The notes under the pieces were generated by a model that was given only the letters and a program-made list of their open reading frames with translations, had not been told where the DNA came from and did not search any database. This document shows, one piece after another, positions 9,544-20,226 of a DNA stretch of 64,000 nucleotides. Both the position numbers and the translations under genes were made by a program. Within the stretch, counting starts at the first letter, position 1; each line of letters opens with the position of its first letter. Source of the stretch: Pantoea alfalfae (lineage in GTDB: Bacteria; Pseudomonadota; Gammaproteobacteria; Enterobacterales; Enterobacteriaceae); contig NZ_CP082292.1 in NCBI RefSeq assembly GCF_019880205.1, forward strand, positions 3,224,001-3,288,000, given 5' to 3'.

Positions 9544-10962
9544 ATTTTTACCCGAGTAGCTAATTTTTGCCGAAAAGTCCTGAAGCGTGATGAAGAGGAA
9601 GCCCCTGCAGAGGTTGAACCAGAACGTCTGATGGCCATTATCCCTCGTGAAAGCCACAACATCTCACGTAAAGACATCAGCGAAAATGCCCTCAAAGTGC
9701 TCTATCGCCTGAATAAAGCCGGTTATGAAGCCTATCTGGTAGGCGGTGGCGTGCGCGATTTGCTACTGGGGCAAAAACCTAAAGATTTCGATGTGACCAC
9801 CAACGCCACGCCTGAGCAGATGCGTAAGCTGTTCCGCAACTGTCGCCTGGTGGGTCGGCGTTTCCGTCTGGCTCACGTGATGTTTGGCCCGGAAGTGATC
9901 GAAGTCGCTACCTTCCGTGGCCATCATCAGGTTGAAGAGATCGCAGAAGATCGTAACAGTTCGCAGCGCGCCCAGAGCGGTATGCTGCTGCGCGATAATA
10001 TCTTCGGCTCCATTGAAGATGATGCCCAGCGCCGCGATCTCACCATCAACAGCCTCTACTACAGCGTGGCTGATTTCAGCGTACGTGACTACGTTGGCGG
10101 CATCAGCGATCTCGAACAGGGCATCATTCGCCTGATTGGCGATCCGGAAACCCGCTACCGCGAAGATCCGGTTCGCATGCTGCGCGTCGCACGCTTTGCC
10201 GCCAAGCTCAATATGAGCATTGCGCCGGAAACCGCCGAGCCGATTCCACGTCTGGCCTCGCTGCTGCGCGATATTCCGCCCGCGCGTCTGTTTGAAGAGT
10301 CGCTGAAGCTATTGCAGGCAGGTTATGGCTACAGTACTTATCTCAAGCTGTGTGAATATCAGCTGTTCCAGCCGCTCTTCCCGACGCTGGCGCGCAACTT
10401 CACGGAAAACAGTGACAGCCACATGGAGCGGATGCTGGCACAGGTGCTGAAAAACACCGACAACCGCATTCATAACGATATGCGCGTGAATCCGGCGTTC
10501 CTGTTTGCTGCGATGTTCTGGTATCCGCAGCTTGAAGCGGCCGAACGCATTGCGCAGGAGAGTGGCCTGACCTACTTCGAAGCCTTTGCGATGGCGATGA
10601 ACGATACGCTGGACGAAGCCTGCCGTGCGCTGGCAATTCCAAAACGTATTACCTCGCTGATCCGCGATATCTGGCTGCTGCAGTTGCGCATGTCACGCCG
10701 TCACGGTAAACGCGCCTGGAAGCTGATGGAGCATCCGAAATTCCGCGCTGCTTACGATCTGCTGGCGTTGCGTGCAGAAGTGGAAAATAACCCGGAACTG
10801 CTGCGTCTGAGCCAGTGGTGGGGGGAATTCCAGGTGGCTGCACCGCCGCATCAGAAAAACATGCTGAATAATCTGGGTGACGATCCGGTGCCGCGCAATA
10901 AATCACGCCGTCCGCGCCGCCGCTCTTCCGCACCACGTCGTGACAATCAAAACGTGTCATGA
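9544..10962 (+). CDS. pcnB: Poly(A) polymerase I, AUU start codon
   Basis: Adds poly(A) tails to RNA 3' ends, promoting decay and controlling ColE1-type plasmid copy number. It has the nucleotidyltransferase signature [12 protein letters not shown] and [12 protein letters not shown] (catalytic DxD), the [16 protein letters not shown] segment, and a basic Arg-rich tail. The E. coli protein begins [13 protein letters not shown]. The matching codons here are ATT-TTT-ACC-CGA-GTA at 9544, with GAGG six bases upstream and no ATG nearby, so I assign the AUU start known for E. coli pcnB (472 aa). An in-frame TTG at 9523 is the alternative. Ends in an ATGA overlap with folK. Confidence 0.93.
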   Translation: MFTRVANFCRKVLKRDEEEAPAEVEPERLMAIIPRESHNISRKDISENALKVLYRLNKAGYEAYLVGGGVRDLLLGQKPKDFDVTTNATPEQMRKLFRNCRLVGRRFRLAHVMFGPEVIEVATFRGHHQVEEIAEDRNSSQRAQSGMLLRDNIFGSIEDDAQRRDLTINSLYYSVADFSVRDYVGGISDLEQGIIRLIGDPETRYREDPVRMLRVARFAAKLNMSIAPETAEPIPRLASLLRDIPPARLFEESLKLLQAGYGYSTYLKLCEYQLFQPLFPTLARNFTENSDSHMERMLAQVLKNTDNRIHNDMRVNPAFLFAAMFWYPQLEAAERIAQESGLTYFEAFAMAMNDTLDEACRALAIPKRITSLIRDIWLLQLRMSRRHGKRAWKLMEHPKFRAAYDLLALRAEVENNPELLRLSQWWGEFQVAAPPHQKNMLNNLGDDPVPRNKSRRPRRRSSAPRRDNQNVS

Positions 10963-11444
10963 CACGAGTTTACCTCGCATTAGGCAGTAATCTGGCCAAC
11001 CCGCTGCATCAGGTTGATGCAGCGTTGACGGCACTGGATGCATTGCCGCAGACGCAACGCATCGCGACCTCGCCGTTCTACCGTACACCGCCTTATGGCC
11101 CGCCCGATCAGCCCGATTTTCTCAATGCCGCCGTGGCGCTGGAGACCCATCTCAGCGCAGAAACCCTGCTTGACCATACCCAGCAGATTGAGCGGGATCA
11201 TGGGCGGGTGCGTAAGGCGGAACGCTGGGGGCCGCGCACGCTGGATATCGATCTGATGCTGTTTGGCGACGCAGCAATCAACACTGAGCGGCTGATTGTG
11301 CCGCACTACGACCTGCTGAATCGCGCCTTTATGCTGGTACCACTGCTGGCGATTGCGCCCGATGCCCGCCTGCCCGATGGCCGCGCACTCAGCTCCGTTC
11401 TGGCCACCCTGGACAGTCGCAGCATCACGCTGTGGCATGGCTGA
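10959..11444 (+). CDS. folK: 6-hydroxymethyl-7,8-dihydropterin pyrophosphokinase
   Basis: Transfers pyrophosphate from ATP to hydroxymethyl-dihydropterin in folate synthesis, supplying dihydropteroate synthase. It is 161 aa, beginning [11 protein letters not shown], with the HPPK signature [15 protein letters not shown] (Asp pair binding Mg). The ATG overlaps the pcnB stop (ATGA), so the genes are translationally coupled, as in E. coli. panB follows after 83 bases with its own ribosome binding site. Confidence 0.95.
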   Translation: MTRVYLALGSNLANPLHQVDAALTALDALPQTQRIATSPFYRTPPYGPPDQPDFLNAAVALETHLSAETLLDHTQQIERDHGRVRKAERWGPRTLDIDLMLFGDAAINTERLIVPHYDLLNRAFMLVPLLAIAPDARLPDGRALSSVLATLDSRSITLWHG

Positions 11445-11527
11445 TCAGACAAACGTACATCTCTGATTCCGCTCTTTCACGCTATCCAGTAAACTGCGCC
11501 CATCAGAATTCCTGAGTTGAGAGCGCC

Positions 11528-12322
11528 ATGAAACCCACCACGATTTCACATCTGCGTCAGGCGAAAGCCAGCGGTAAAAAATTCGCGACGCTGACCGCCT
11601 ACGATTTCAGTTTTGCCCGCCTGTTCGCCGATGAAGGCATTCAGGTGCTGCTGGTTGGTGATTCCTTAGGGATGACGGTACAGGGGCACGACTCCACCCT
11701 GCCGGTCACGGTCAGCGATATCGCCTATCATACCGCTGCCGTGCGCCGTGGTGCGCCACAGGCCCTGCTGCTCGCCGATCTGCCCTTTATGAGTTATGCC
11801 ACGCCACAGCAGACCTTTGAGAGTGCCGCACAGCTGATGCGTGCCGGTGCCAATATGGTGAAACTGGAAGGCGGCAGCTGGCTGGCTGAGACCGTACAGA
11901 TGCTGACCGAACGCGCCGTGCCGGTGTGCGGTCATCTTGGCCTGACCCCGCAATCGGTCAATATCTTTGGCGGCTATAAAGTGCAGGGCCGTGATGAAGC
12001 CGGTGCCGATCAGCTGCTGGCCGATGCGCTGGCGCTGGAAGCGGCAGGCGCACAGCTGATGGTGCTGGAGTGCGTCCCGGTGTCGCTGGCCCAGCGGATC
12101 ACCGAGGCGCTCACTATCCCGGTGATCGGCATCGGTGCCGGTAACGTCACCGATGGTCAGATTCTGGTGATGCATGACGCGCTGGGCGTGACCGGCGGGC
12201 ACATTCCCAAATTTGCCAAAAATTTCCTGGCGGAGACCGGCGATGTTCGCGCGGCGATTCGCCACTATATCGCCGAAGTCGAGGCCGGAACCTATCCGGC
12301 GGCAGAGCACAGTTTCCAGTAA
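11528..12322 (+). CDS. panB: 3-methyl-2-oxobutanoate hydroxymethyltransferase
   Basis: First committed step of pantothenate synthesis: methylene-THF plus alpha-ketoisovalerate gives ketopantoate. 264 aa with [35 protein letters not shown] (metal-binding Asp), KLEGG and [11 protein letters not shown] motifs, all typical of PanB. It is followed after 15 bases by panC and then panD, a pantothenate operon. The E. coli gene interposed between panC and panD (yadD) is absent. Confidence 0.97.
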   Translation: MKPTTISHLRQAKASGKKFATLTAYDFSFARLFADEGIQVLLVGDSLGMTVQGHDSTLPVTVSDIAYHTAAVRRGAPQALLLADLPFMSYATPQQTFESAAQLMRAGANMVKLEGGSWLAETVQMLTERAVPVCGHLGLTPQSVNIFGGYKVQGRDEAGADQLLADALALEAAGAQLMVLECVPVSLAQRITEALTIPVIGIGAGNVTDGQILVMHDALGVTGGHIPKFAKNFLAETGDVRAAIRHYIAEVEAGTYPAAEHSFQ

Positions 12323-12337
12323 TTCAGGAGAGTCACC

Positions 12338-13192
12338 GTGTTGATTATTGAAACGCTGCTGATGCTGCGCAAGGAAGTCCGTCGCTGGCGTCAGCAGGGT
12401 AAACGCATTGCGCTGGTGCCGACCATGGGCAACCTGCATGAAGGCCATCTGACGCTGGTGGATGAAGCCCGGTCGCGCGGGGACATCGTCATTGTCTCGA
12501 TATTCGTCAATCCGATGCAGTTCGATCGCGCCGATGATTTAGCCCGCTACCCGCGCACCCTGCAGGAAGATTGTGAAAAGCTGAACCGTCACCAGGTTGA
12601 CGTGGTTTTTGCCCCGTCACCGGCTGAAGTCTATCCGCAGGGCGCGCAGAATCAGACCTTTGTTGAGGTGCCGGTGCTCTCTTCCCTGCTGGAAGGCGCG
12701 ACGCGTCCAGGCCATTTTCGCGGCGTGGCGACCATCGTCAGCAAACTGTTTAATCTGGTGCAGCCCGATATTGCCTGTTTCGGTGAAAAGGATTTTCAGC
12801 AGCTGGCTATCATTCGTAAGATGGTAGCTGATATGGGCTTCGACATTGAGATTGTTGGCGTGCCAACAGTGCGGGCCAAAGATGGTCTGGCGCTGAGTTC
12901 GCGCAACGGCTACCTGACAGACGATGAGCGTAAGCTGGCACCGGTGCTGAGCCAGGTGATGCATCAGATGGCTCAGCAACTTGAGAACGGCGAGCGTCAC
13001 ATTGAAGAGATTATTGAGGCAGCCCGCGAGACACTGCTGGCACAGGGATTGCGTCCTGATGGCCTGGCAATCTGTGATGCGGACACGTTGCAGCCGCTGA
13101 CGGTGGACAGCCAGCGTGCGGTGGTGCTGATGGCCGCCTGGCTGGGTAAAGCCCGACTGATTGATAATCAAACTGTTGACCTGACGCTGTAA
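12338..13192 (+). CDS. panC: Pantothenate synthetase
   Basis: Joins pantoate and beta-alanine with ATP to form pantothenate. 284 aa with [14 protein letters not shown] (HIGH-like ATP site), [10 protein letters not shown], and the [12 protein letters not shown] (KMSKS-like) signature. The start is GTG at 12338, followed by TTG-ATT-ATT, giving MLIIETLL as in E. coli; AGGAG lies 8 bases upstream. Second gene of the panBCD run; its beta-alanine substrate is made by panD just downstream. Confidence 0.96.
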   Translation: MLIIETLLMLRKEVRRWRQQGKRIALVPTMGNLHEGHLTLVDEARSRGDIVIVSIFVNPMQFDRADDLARYPRTLQEDCEKLNRHQVDVVFAPSPAEVYPQGAQNQTFVEVPVLSSLLEGATRPGHFRGVATIVSKLFNLVQPDIACFGEKDFQQLAIIRKMVADMGFDIEIVGVPTVRAKDGLALSSRNGYLTDDERKLAPVLSQVMHQMAQQLENGERHIEEIIEAARETLLAQGLRPDGLAICDADTLQPLTVDSQRAVVLMAAWLGKARLIDNQTVDLTL

Positions 13193-13239
13193 GTACGCCC
13201 GCTGCAGGTTATTTTATTTCTCTGATAAGGTTTCTGGCT

Positions 13240-13620
13240 ATGATTCGCACAGTTCTGCAAGGCAAATTGCACCGCGTAAAAGTGACGCAGGCGGACCTCA
13301 ATTACGAAGGCTCCTGCGCTATCGATCAGGATTTCCTGGATGCTTCCGGCATTCTGCAATATGAAGCGATCGATATTTATAACGTCACTAACGGTCAGCG
13401 CTTCTCTACCTACGCTATCGCGGCTGAGCGTGGCTCGAAAATTATTTCGGTCAACGGTGCTGCTGCCCGCTGCGCCTGCGAAGGCGATATTTTAATTATC
13501 TGCTCGTATGTGCAGGTTGAGGATGCCGTCGCGCGTCAATGGCAGCCTAAGGTCGCCTATTTTGAAGGTGACAACCAGATGAAGCGTCTGGCGAAAGCAT
13601 TGCCGGTACAAATCGCCTGA
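13240..13620 (+). CDS. panD: Aspartate 1-decarboxylase proenzyme
   Basis: Makes beta-alanine from aspartate for pantothenate synthesis. It is a 126-aa pyruvoyl enzyme; the self-cleavage site Gly24-Ser25 is visible in NYEGSCAID, with Lys9, Tyr22 and Arg54-region residues conserved (RFSTYAI). In E. coli maturation needs PanZ, which is not in this window. A strong intrinsic terminator follows, ending the panBCD unit. Confidence 0.97.
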   Translation: MIRTVLQGKLHRVKVTQADLNYEGSCAIDQDFLDASGILQYEAIDIYNVTNGQRFSTYAIAAERGSKIISVNGAAARCACEGDILIICSYVQVEDAVARQWQPKVAYFEGDNQMKRLAKALPVQIA

Positions 13621-13637
13621 GTAATCGATCAGCTGAC

Positions 13638-13673
13638 AAAAAAGGGCCGCCATTAAAATGGGCGGCCCTTTTT
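13638..13673 (+). terminator. Intrinsic terminator of panBCD
   Basis: An 8-bp GC stem (gggccgcc/ggcggccc, 9-base loop) extended by A6/T5 flanks. It starts 17 bases past the panD stop. The region 13674-13796, up to the yadH terminator, shows nothing convincing. Confidence 0.88.
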
Positions 13674-13796
13674 ATTTCTGCTTCTGCAATTAAACCGCTT
13701 TGGTTGTCATCGGCTTCGATGACTTTTTCATCGCAGGCAGGTTTCAGGATGATTTCGAGGCCAGGGAGAACCGTCGTTCGGGTTGTTTTTCACTCA

Positions 13797-13830
13797 CCAA
13801 AAAAAAGCCACGCCCTTATCGCAGCGTGGC
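13797..13830 (-). terminator. Intrinsic terminator of yadGH
   Basis: The stem gccacgc/gcgtggc lies next to an A8 run on the plus strand, which becomes a U tract in the leftward transcript. It sits 20 bases beyond the yadH stop. Confidence 0.82.
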
Positions 13831-13850
13831 CCGTACTATTCAACGTATTG

Positions 13851-14621
13851 TCAGGTGCGCAGTCCGCGTCCGCGCTGAATCAGCGCATAGACCAGCCAGT
13901 AGAATACCAGAATAAAGGCCACCAGTACCGAGAGCGTAAACACCAGTGGCACATCATTAATGCCCAGGAAGCCATAACGGAATCCGCTAATCATATAAAC
14001 GATTGGATTCAGTTTAGAGATAGCCTGCCAGATTGGCGGCAGCAGACTCAGCGAATAGAATACGCCGCCCAGATAGGTCAGTGGCGTCAGCACAAAGGTC
14101 GGGATCAGGCTGATGTCGTCAAAGGTGCGCGCAAAGACGGCATTGAGCAAACCGGCCAGTGAAAACAGAATCGCGGTCAGCAGCAGCGTAATCGCCACCA
14201 TCGACCAGGAGTGCACGTGGAACGGCACAAAGAACAGCGAAATAGCCGTCACCAGAATGCCGACGCAGACGCCACGCGCCACACCGCCGCCCACATAGCC
14301 GGCAATGATAATGTGGGTCGGCACGGGTGCAACGAGCAGTTCTTCAATGTTGCGCTGGAACTTGGCACTGAAGAAGGACGATGCCACATTGGCGTAGGCA
14401 TTGGTGATCACCGCCATCATGATCAATCCCGGCACAATAAACTGCATATAGCTGAAGCCGTGCATCTCACCAATGCGCGACCCGATCAGGTTGCCAAAGA
14501 TGATGAAATAGAGCGTCATGGTGATGACCGGCGGCACCAGCGTCTGGATCCAGATACGGGCGAAACGGTTAACTTCTTTGGCCCAGATGCTTTTCAGCGC
14601 CACCCAGTACAAATGTGTCAT
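13851..14621 (-). CDS. yadH: ABC transporter permease YadH
   Basis: ABC-2 family inner-membrane permease of 256 aa with about six membrane segments. It begins [20 protein letters not shown] and carries the ABC-2 signature region around SSFFSAKFQRNIEELLVAPV. It works with YadG; the exported substrate is unknown. Its ATG overlaps the yadG stop (ATGA), so the two are translationally coupled. Confidence 0.93.
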   Translation of the reverse strand: MTHLYWVALKSIWAKEVNRFARIWIQTLVPPVITMTLYFIIFGNLIGSRIGEMHGFSYMQFIVPGLIMMAVITNAYANVASSFFSAKFQRNIEELLVAPVPTHIIIAGYVGGGVARGVCVGILVTAISLFFVPFHVHSWSMVAITLLLTAILFSLAGLLNAVFARTFDDISLIPTFVLTPLTYLGGVFYSLSLLPPIWQAISKLNPIVYMISGFRYGFLGINDVPLVFTLSVLVAFILVFYWLVYALIQRGRGLRT

Positions 14622-15547
14622 GCTTTTGCTCCTGTTTTTCCCTGCGTCGTCAGGCCAACGAACAGCTCTTCAAGACGGTTGGCTTTATTGCGCATACTCA
14701 GCACCTGCACACCCTGCGCACTTAACTGACTGAACACGCTGTTAAGGCCCTGCTCACGCAGCACTTCCACTTCCAGCGTTGAAGTATCGGTCAGCCGGTA
14801 CTGGAACCCCTCCAGCCTGGGCAGCGGACTGCGCGGCGCCAGATCCAGGATAAAGGTTTCTGATTTGAGCTTGGACAGCAGTTCTTTCATCGAGGTGTTT
14901 TCCACCAGCTCACCGCTCTGGATGATGCCGATGTTGCGGCACAGCATCTCGGCTTCTTCCAGATAGTGGGTAGTGAGAATGATGGTAGTGCCTTTGGCAT
15001 TGAGATCTTTCAGGAACACCCACATTGAGCGACGCAGTTCGATATCCACGCCAGCCGTTGGCTCATCCAGAATCAACAGTTTTGGCTCGTGCATCAGTGC
15101 ACGGGCGATCATCAGGCGGCGCTTCATCCCGCCGGAGAGCATGCGCGCACGCTCAGTGCGTTTGCTCCACAGGTCGAGCTGCTTCAGATACTTTTCCGCA
15201 CGCTCATTGGCTTCACGACGCTCAACGCCGTAGTAACCCGCCTGATTCACGACGATCTGCATCACCGTCTCAAACGGGTTGAAGTTAAACTCCTGCGGCA
15301 CCAGCCCGAGCTGGCGCTTGGCATTCACCACATCTTTTTCCAGATCGTAGCCAAACACCCGCACGCTGCCTTCGGATTTGTTTACCAGCGAACTGATAAT
15401 CCCGATGGTGGTCGATTTACCGGCACCGTTTGGCCCCAGCAACGCATAAAAGTCACCCGCTTCAACGTTAAGATCAATGCCCTTCAGCGCCTGCACGCCG
15501 CCGGGATAGGTCTTAGTCAGCCGGGAAAGTTCCAGTGCATAAGTCAT
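14618..15547 (-). CDS. yadG: ABC transporter ATP-binding protein YadG
   Basis: Cytoplasmic ATPase of the YadGH exporter. It has Walker [10 protein letters not shown], the ABC signature LSGGMKRR, Walker [11 protein letters not shown] and the H-loop TTHYLEEAE, with a DrrA/NodI-like C-terminal extension. I start at 15547 ([19 protein letters not shown], 309 aa) to match E. coli; the longer frame to 15610 adds a stretch without homology and with no good ribosome binding site. Diverges from can. Confidence 0.94.
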   Translation of the reverse strand: MTYALELSRLTKTYPGGVQALKGIDLNVEAGDFYALLGPNGAGKSTTIGIISSLVNKSEGSVRVFGYDLEKDVVNAKRQLGLVPQEFNFNPFETVMQIVVNQAGYYGVERREANERAEKYLKQLDLWSKRTERARMLSGGMKRRLMIARALMHEPKLLILDEPTAGVDIELRRSMWVFLKDLNAKGTTIILTTHYLEEAEMLCRNIGIIQSGELVENTSMKELLSKLKSETFILDLAPRSPLPRLEGFQYRLTDTSTLEVEVLREQGLNSVFSQLSAQGVQVLSMRNKANRLEELFVGLTTQGKTGAKA

Positions 15548-15655
15548 TCTGCATCCATACCCTGTTTTGATGGCATTGCAATGCCGTTTAAATTTATCAG
15601 GCCCTGGCATATAGTACGCGCGCGCACTTTGCGCAGTAACCGGTCGCTCAACGCC

Positions 15656-16312
15656 ATGACAGACATCAATACCCTGATCAGAAACAACCGCGAATGGTCA
15701 AAACTGCTGGTTGAAGAAGATCCCAGTTTTTTTGAGCGGCTCGCCCAGGCACAAAAACCGCGCTTCCTGTGGATTGGCTGTTCTGACAGCCGTGTCCCTG
15801 CCGAACGTCTGACCGGACTGGAGCCAGGCGAACTCTTTGTTCACCGCAACGTCGCCAATCTGGTAATCCACACCGATCTGAACTGTCTGTCCGTGGTGCA
15901 GTACGCTATCGAAGTGCTGGAAGTGGAACACGTTATCGTATGCGGCCACTACGGCTGCGGCGGCGTGCAGGCGGCGATGGATAACCCGGAGCTGGGATTA
16001 ATCGACAACTGGCTGCTGCACATCCGCGACCTCTGGTACAAGCATAGCGTGTTGCTGGGGGAACTCCCGCCGGATAAGCGCCTGGACAAACTGTGCGAAA
16101 TCAACGTTATTGAACAGGTCTATAACCTGGGGCACTCGACCGTTCTGCAATCTGCCTGGAAACGTGGCAAGGATGTCTCCCTGCACGGCTGGGTTTACGG
16201 CATTCAGGATGGCTGCCTGCGTAACCTGGATGTCACGGCAAACAGCCGGGAGATCCTTGAACAGCGCTATCGTCACGGCATTGCTAATCTGCAGATGAAC
16301 GGCGAGGCCTGA
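15656..16312 (+). CDS. can: Beta-class carbonic anhydrase
   Basis: Interconverts CO2 and bicarbonate and feeds bicarbonate to biosynthetic carboxylations; essential in E. coli in air. 218 aa. The zinc ligands and catalytic dyad are seen as IGCSDSRVP (Cys, Asp, Arg) and CGHYGCGG (His, Cys). It starts at ATG 15656 ([16 protein letters not shown]). It diverges from yadG with about 108 bases between starts and converges on hpt. Confidence 0.96.
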   Translation: MTDINTLIRNNREWSKLLVEEDPSFFERLAQAQKPRFLWIGCSDSRVPAERLTGLEPGELFVHRNVANLVIHTDLNCLSVVQYAIEVLEVEHVIVCGHYGCGGVQAAMDNPELGLIDNWLLHIRDLWYKHSVLLGELPPDKRLDKLCEINVIEQVYNLGHSTVLQSAWKRGKDVSLHGWVYGIQDGCLRNLDVTANSREILEQRYRHGIANLQMNGEA

Positions 16313-16393
16313 GCCGATCGCGGCGTAAAGCGCGACATAGCCTACACCAGGCAACCGGTGCAGGCCTTGGAAGAATGTGCGGTCAGAGCAGTA

Positions 16394-16930
16394 TCAGGAT
16401 TCCAGCGGCACCACTTTGCCGATGTAAGGCAGATGGCGATAGTGCTGAGCGTAGTCGATACCAAAGCCCACCACAAACTCATCCGGAATCGCAAAGCCGA
16501 CATACTCGACATTGACTTCAACTTCACGGCGCTCAGGCTTATCCAGCAGGGTACAGATCGCCAGTGATTTTGGCTGACGCAGCTGCAGAATCTCACGCAC
16601 TTTGCTCAGGGTGTTACCGGAGTCGATGATATCTTCGACGATCAGCACATCTTTGCCACGAATGTCTTCATCCAGATCTTTCAGGATTTTCACATCACGC
16701 GTGCTGGACATGCCGCTGCCGTAACTGGACGCCGTCATAAAGTCGACTTCATGCGGCACATCAATGGCGCGACAGAGATCAGCCATGAACATGAATGAGC
16801 CGCGCAGCAGCCCCACCAGCACCATATCGCTGCCGCTGTCGCGGTAGTGCTCGTTAATCTCTTTCCCCAGTTCAGCGATGCGCGTGGCGATTGCCTGTTC
16901 AGGGATCATCACTTCAACAGTGTGTTTCAT
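16394..16930 (-). CDS. hpt: Hypoxanthine phosphoribosyltransferase
   Basis: Purine salvage enzyme making IMP from hypoxanthine and PRPP. The 178-aa product begins [18 protein letters not shown] and carries the PRPP-binding motif [14 protein letters not shown]. The start at 16930 matches E. coli; the longer reading frame to 17011 adds unrelated residues. It converges with can across 81 bases. The 235 bases upstream hold its promoter and that of the divergent PLP-enzyme gene; no clear operator was seen there. Confidence 0.96.
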   Translation of the reverse strand: MKHTVEVMIPEQAIATRIAELGKEINEHYRDSGSDMVLVGLLRGSFMFMADLCRAIDVPHEVDFMTASSYGSGMSSTRDVKILKDLDEDIRGKDVLIVEDIIDSGNTLSKVREILQLRQPKSLAICTLLDKPERREVEVNVEYVGFAIPDEFVVGFGIDYAQHYRHLPYIGKVVPLES

Positions 16931-17165
16931 TGCGTTCAGCCCGGTTACGTCAGAAAAGCCCCGAAGTCTATCACAGACGCCGCAGCGACGACTGTGCGAC
17001 CCTGCATGCAAACGATTACGTCGCGAAAATTATTACCTGTGGCCTTTAAGTCACTGAAATGCGCATTACCTTAGAACATTCTGGCATTTACCAGCATGAT
17101 TCGCTGCGTGGTAGCCTTTATCCAACAGATCGTTACCCTACTCGCGCCGCTGGCCGGAGATCACA

Positions 17166-18449
17166 ATGACTTCATCATCAAGCAAAAAGACGCATATCGG
17201 CGACAGGCCGTTGCACCCCGAAACCCAGATGCTGAACTATGGCTATGATCCCCGCCTCTCTGAAGGTGCGGTAAAGCCGCCGGTGTTTCTGACATCGACC
17301 TTTGTCTTTGACAGCGCCGAAGAGGGACGGGATTTCTTTGATTACGTCTCTGGTCGTCGTGAGCCGCCGGAAGGCAAATCGGGCGGGCTGGTCTATTCGC
17401 GCTTTAACCATCCGAACAGCGAAATTGTTGAAGACCGGCTGGCGGTCTATGAGCAGGCAGAGAGCTGTTCACTCTTCTCTTCCGGGATGGCCGCTATCTC
17501 CACGGCCCTGCTGACATTTGCCCGCCCGGGCGAGGTGATCCTGCACTCCCAGCCCCTGTATGGCGGCACCGAAACGCTGCTCAGCAAAACACTGCACAAT
17601 CTGGATATTAAAGCAGTTGGTTTCAGCGACGGGAATGATGAAGTCAGGGTGCGCGAAGCCGCTCAGCAGGCGATGGCCCAGGGCCGGGTCGCGGTCATCC
17701 TGATTGAAACACCCGCAAATCCGACTAACAGCCTGGTCAATATCCGCCTGATGGCGCGCATTGCCGATGAAATTGACCAGCAACAGGGTTCACGACCGAT
17801 TATCGCCTGTGATAACACCCTGCTCGGCCCGCTGTTCCAGCAGCCGCTGACGCTGGGCGCGGATGTGTCACTCTACTCACTGACCAAATATGTTGGCGGT
17901 CACTCTGACCTGATTGCGGGTGCCGCGATGGGCAGTAAAGCGCTGATGGCGAAAGTGCGCGCCCTGCGCAGCGCCATTGGTACGCAGCTGGACCCGCACT
18001 CAAGCTGGATGCTCAGCCGCTCGCTGGAAACGCTGTCGCTGCGGATGGAGAAAGCCTTTCACAATGCAGAAGCGGTCGCGGCCTTTCTGCGCGATCACCC
18101 GAAAGTGGCGAAGCTGCACTGGCTGCCCTATCTGGATGCGGAGAGCGCCGAAGGGAAAACCTATCGCGAGCAGTGCAGCGGCGCGGGTTCGACCTTCTCG
18201 TTTGATATCGTCGGCGATCAGCCCGCTGCGTTCCGTTTTCTCAATGCGCTGTCGCTGTTCAAACAGGCGGTGAGCCTGGGCGGAACCGAGTCGCTGGCCA
18301 GCCATCCTGGCAGCACCACCCACTCCGGCGTGCCGCAGGCGGTGCGTCAGCGTATTGGTATCACTGACGCCACGGTGCGGCTGTCGATTGGCATCGAGAA
18401 CGCCGGTGACCTGATTGAAGACATCAGACTGGCGCTGGATCAGGCGTAA
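17166..18449 (+). CDS. Cystathionine gamma-synthase family PLP enzyme
   Basis: 427-aa fold-type I PLP enzyme of the Cys/Met metabolism family (cystathionine gamma-synthase/lyase, methionine gamma-lyase, O-acylhomoserine sulfhydrylase). The PLP lysine is K241 in [14 protein letters not shown]. Other markers are the ACDNT aspartate (D216), SRFNHPN near residue 79, [15 protein letters not shown], and C-terminal [17 protein letters not shown]. The N-terminus is longer than in MetB. Exact substrate is uncertain; a gamma-lyase or sulfhydrylase role is equally possible. GGAG lies 6 bases upstream of the ATG. It sits where E. coli has gcd, and its stop abuts the cueO stop tail to tail with no spacer and no visible terminator. 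Confidence 0.88.
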   Translation: MTSSSSKKTHIGDRPLHPETQMLNYGYDPRLSEGAVKPPVFLTSTFVFDSAEEGRDFFDYVSGRREPPEGKSGGLVYSRFNHPNSEIVEDRLAVYEQAESCSLFSSGMAAISTALLTFARPGEVILHSQPLYGGTETLLSKTLHNLDIKAVGFSDGNDEVRVREAAQQAMAQGRVAVILIETPANPTNSLVNIRLMARIADEIDQQQGSRPIIACDNTLLGPLFQQPLTLGADVSLYSLTKYVGGHSDLIAGAAMGSKALMAKVRALRSAIGTQLDPHSSWMLSRSLETLSLRMEKAFHNAEAVAAFLRDHPKVAKLHWLPYLDAESAEGKTYREQCSGAGSTFSFDIVGDQPAAFRFLNALSLFKQAVSLGGTESLASHPGSTTHSGVPQAVRQRIGITDATVRLSIGIENAGDLIEDIRLALDQA

Positions 18450-20045
18450 TCAGCTCACGGTAAAGCCCAGCATCATGCCAGTATCTTCATGCTCCAGCAG
18501 ATGACAGTGGGCCATGTAAGCGTGTTCGGCGGCAGCGACATAGTTGAAGCGCACCAGCACTTCACTGCGCCAGCCGTCGACATTCACCATATCTTTCCAG
18601 CCCTGCCGATGCGGGGCGGGCGGTTTGCCGTTCTCGGAGAGAATGCGGAACTGGGTGCCGTGAATATGGAAGGGATGCAGCATGGCGTCGCCTTCTCCTG
18701 AAATCGTCCACTTCTCATAATCACCCAGCTTCACCGCAAATGACGGCTTTGTCATATCAAAAGCCTGGCCGTTGATCTTATTGCCATTGCGGAAATCGTA
18801 ACTGGCGGGCTTCGCCATGCCGTGCATGCTGTGATCCATCCCTTCCATGTTTTCCATCGGCGGCATCGGCCCGGCAGCCGTTTTCTCCGGCATCGAATGA
18901 TGACCGCCCTTGCCCATCGCTTTCTCGCCGTAGCGCTGCATCAGCGCCTGCATCCCCTGCTGGTCCAGCTGCGGGTCCATCATCAGCTGCAGCCAGCGTG
19001 TCGTCAGTCCGTCGGTGGCGGGAAGCGCAGGCAGCGTCGCCAGCTTATCCGGCAGCGTGGCGCTGGCCATCACCCGCAGCGGCAGGATCTGTACCAGCGG
19101 CAGCGGCTGGTCAAACGGCGGCAGCGTCATGCCCATCTGTTCGGTCGGCAGCGTCACCAGATCAAACGCTTTACCGTCAGAAGTATCGATCATCACCTCA
19201 AAACGCTCGCCCGGCAGCATCGGCAGTGCGCCGAGCTTCACCGGTTCAGCCAGCAGGCCACCGTCGCTGGCGATCACATAAAGAGGACGTTTATCACTGG
19301 CGGCAACGTGCAGCGAACGGGCATTACAGCCGTTCAGCACACGCAGACGCAGCCAGCCGCGCGGCACCGCATGCTGCGGATACTGCACGCCGTTGGTCAG
19401 CATCATGTCGCCAAACCAGCCCACGGCTGCGCGCATTACGTCGAGCTGATAATCGATCCGGCCGCCATCTTTACTCAGCTGCTTATCCTGGAAAATCAGT
19501 GGCACATCATCCACGCCCCACTGCACAGGCAGGCGCAGTGTGCCGCTCTCCTTATCTTCCAGCAAAATCAGTCCCGCGAGTCCGTGTGCGACCTGATGCC
19601 CGGTTTTGCCATGCAGATGCGGATGATACCAGCAGGTTGCGGCGGGCTGGTCAGGGGTAAAAGAGACCTGACGCGAAGCACCAGGCGCAATCACGGCCTG
19701 CGGACCGCCATCTACCGCGCCGGGGATTTCCAGCCCGTGCCAGTGCAGGGTAGTCGCTTCGCTGAGTCGATTATGGATGTTCACCGTCACCGGTTTGCCA
19801 CTCTGCAACTTCAGCACCGGTCCCAGCAGGCTGCCGTTATAGCCCCAGGTCGGCACGGCTTTGCCATTCCACTGCGAGGTGCCCTGCATCGCGGTAAGGC
19901 TGTAGCTGCCCCTGGCATCCGCTTCCAGCAGTGATGGAATCGGCAGCAGCGGACGGGTGGCTGCCATCAGTGAACGGCTCCAGAGCGGCAAGGCTCCGGC
20001 TGCACTCAGTGCGGCGGTAAGTTTCAGGAAGCGGCGACGTTGCAT
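18450..20045 (-). CDS. cueO: Multicopper oxidase CueO
   Basis: Periplasmic cuprous oxidase giving copper tolerance. The product is 531 aa. The twin-arginine signal [20 protein letters not shown] is present. Copper ligands appear as [25 protein letters not shown] and [15 protein letters not shown] Met/His-rich insert (about residues 375-405, with GGHHSMPEK and [11 protein letters not shown]) matches the CueO substrate-copper region. I chose ATG 20045 because AAGGA lies 8 bases upstream. A CueR-like promoter precedes it. Convergent with the PLP-enzyme gene without a gap. Confidence 0.95.
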   Translation of the reverse strand: MQRRRFLKLTAALSAAGALPLWSRSLMAATRPLLPIPSLLEADARGSYSLTAMQGTSQWNGKAVPTWGYNGSLLGPVLKLQSGKPVTVNIHNRLSEATTLHWHGLEIPGAVDGGPQAVIAPGASRQVSFTPDQPAATCWYHPHLHGKTGHQVAHGLAGLILLEDKESGTLRLPVQWGVDDVPLIFQDKQLSKDGGRIDYQLDVMRAAVGWFGDMMLTNGVQYPQHAVPRGWLRLRVLNGCNARSLHVAASDKRPLYVIASDGGLLAEPVKLGALPMLPGERFEVMIDTSDGKAFDLVTLPTEQMGMTLPPFDQPLPLVQILPLRVMASATLPDKLATLPALPATDGLTTRWLQLMMDPQLDQQGMQALMQRYGEKAMGKGGHHSMPEKTAAGPMPPMENMEGMDHSMHGMAKPASYDFRNGNKINGQAFDMTKPSFAVKLGDYEKWTISGEGDAMLHPFHIHGTQFRILSENGKPPAPHRQGWKDMVNVDGWRSEVLVRFNYVAAAEHAYMAHCHLLEHEDTGMMLGFTVS

Positions 20046-20075
20046 GGTGATCATCCTTGTGACATCAGAGCGCAC

Positions 20076-20106
20076 AGCCTAAACCCTGACCTTATGGGAA
20101 GGTCAA
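20076..20106 (-). promoter_or_regulatory. CueR-type promoter of cueO
   Basis: On the minus strand, TTGACC (20106-20101) and TAGGCT (20081-20076) are separated by exactly 19 bases, the elongated spacer typical of MerR-family activated promoters. The spacer begins TTCCCATAAGG, like the left half of E. coli CueR operators (GACCTTCC); the right half is only partly symmetrical. Copper induction by CueR is inferred. Confidence 0.7.
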
Positions 20107-20226
20107 GTGTTAGCCGTGAGAATCTGATGAAAAAAGGCGGTGCAGCGGCTCACAGCGCCAAATTAATCGAAAACCTGAGAATAACTGTGCTAACGTCATG
20201 AGCAATATCCATTGAAGAGAACGACT

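Noticed and set aside
13700-14162. Small plus-strand frames after panD
   Set aside because: They run through the yadH terminator and into yadH antisense sequence; no ribosome binding site or family match.
18822-19934. 370-codon open frame on the plus strand
   Set aside because: Antisense to cueO; product is His/Arg/Gln-rich without domains.
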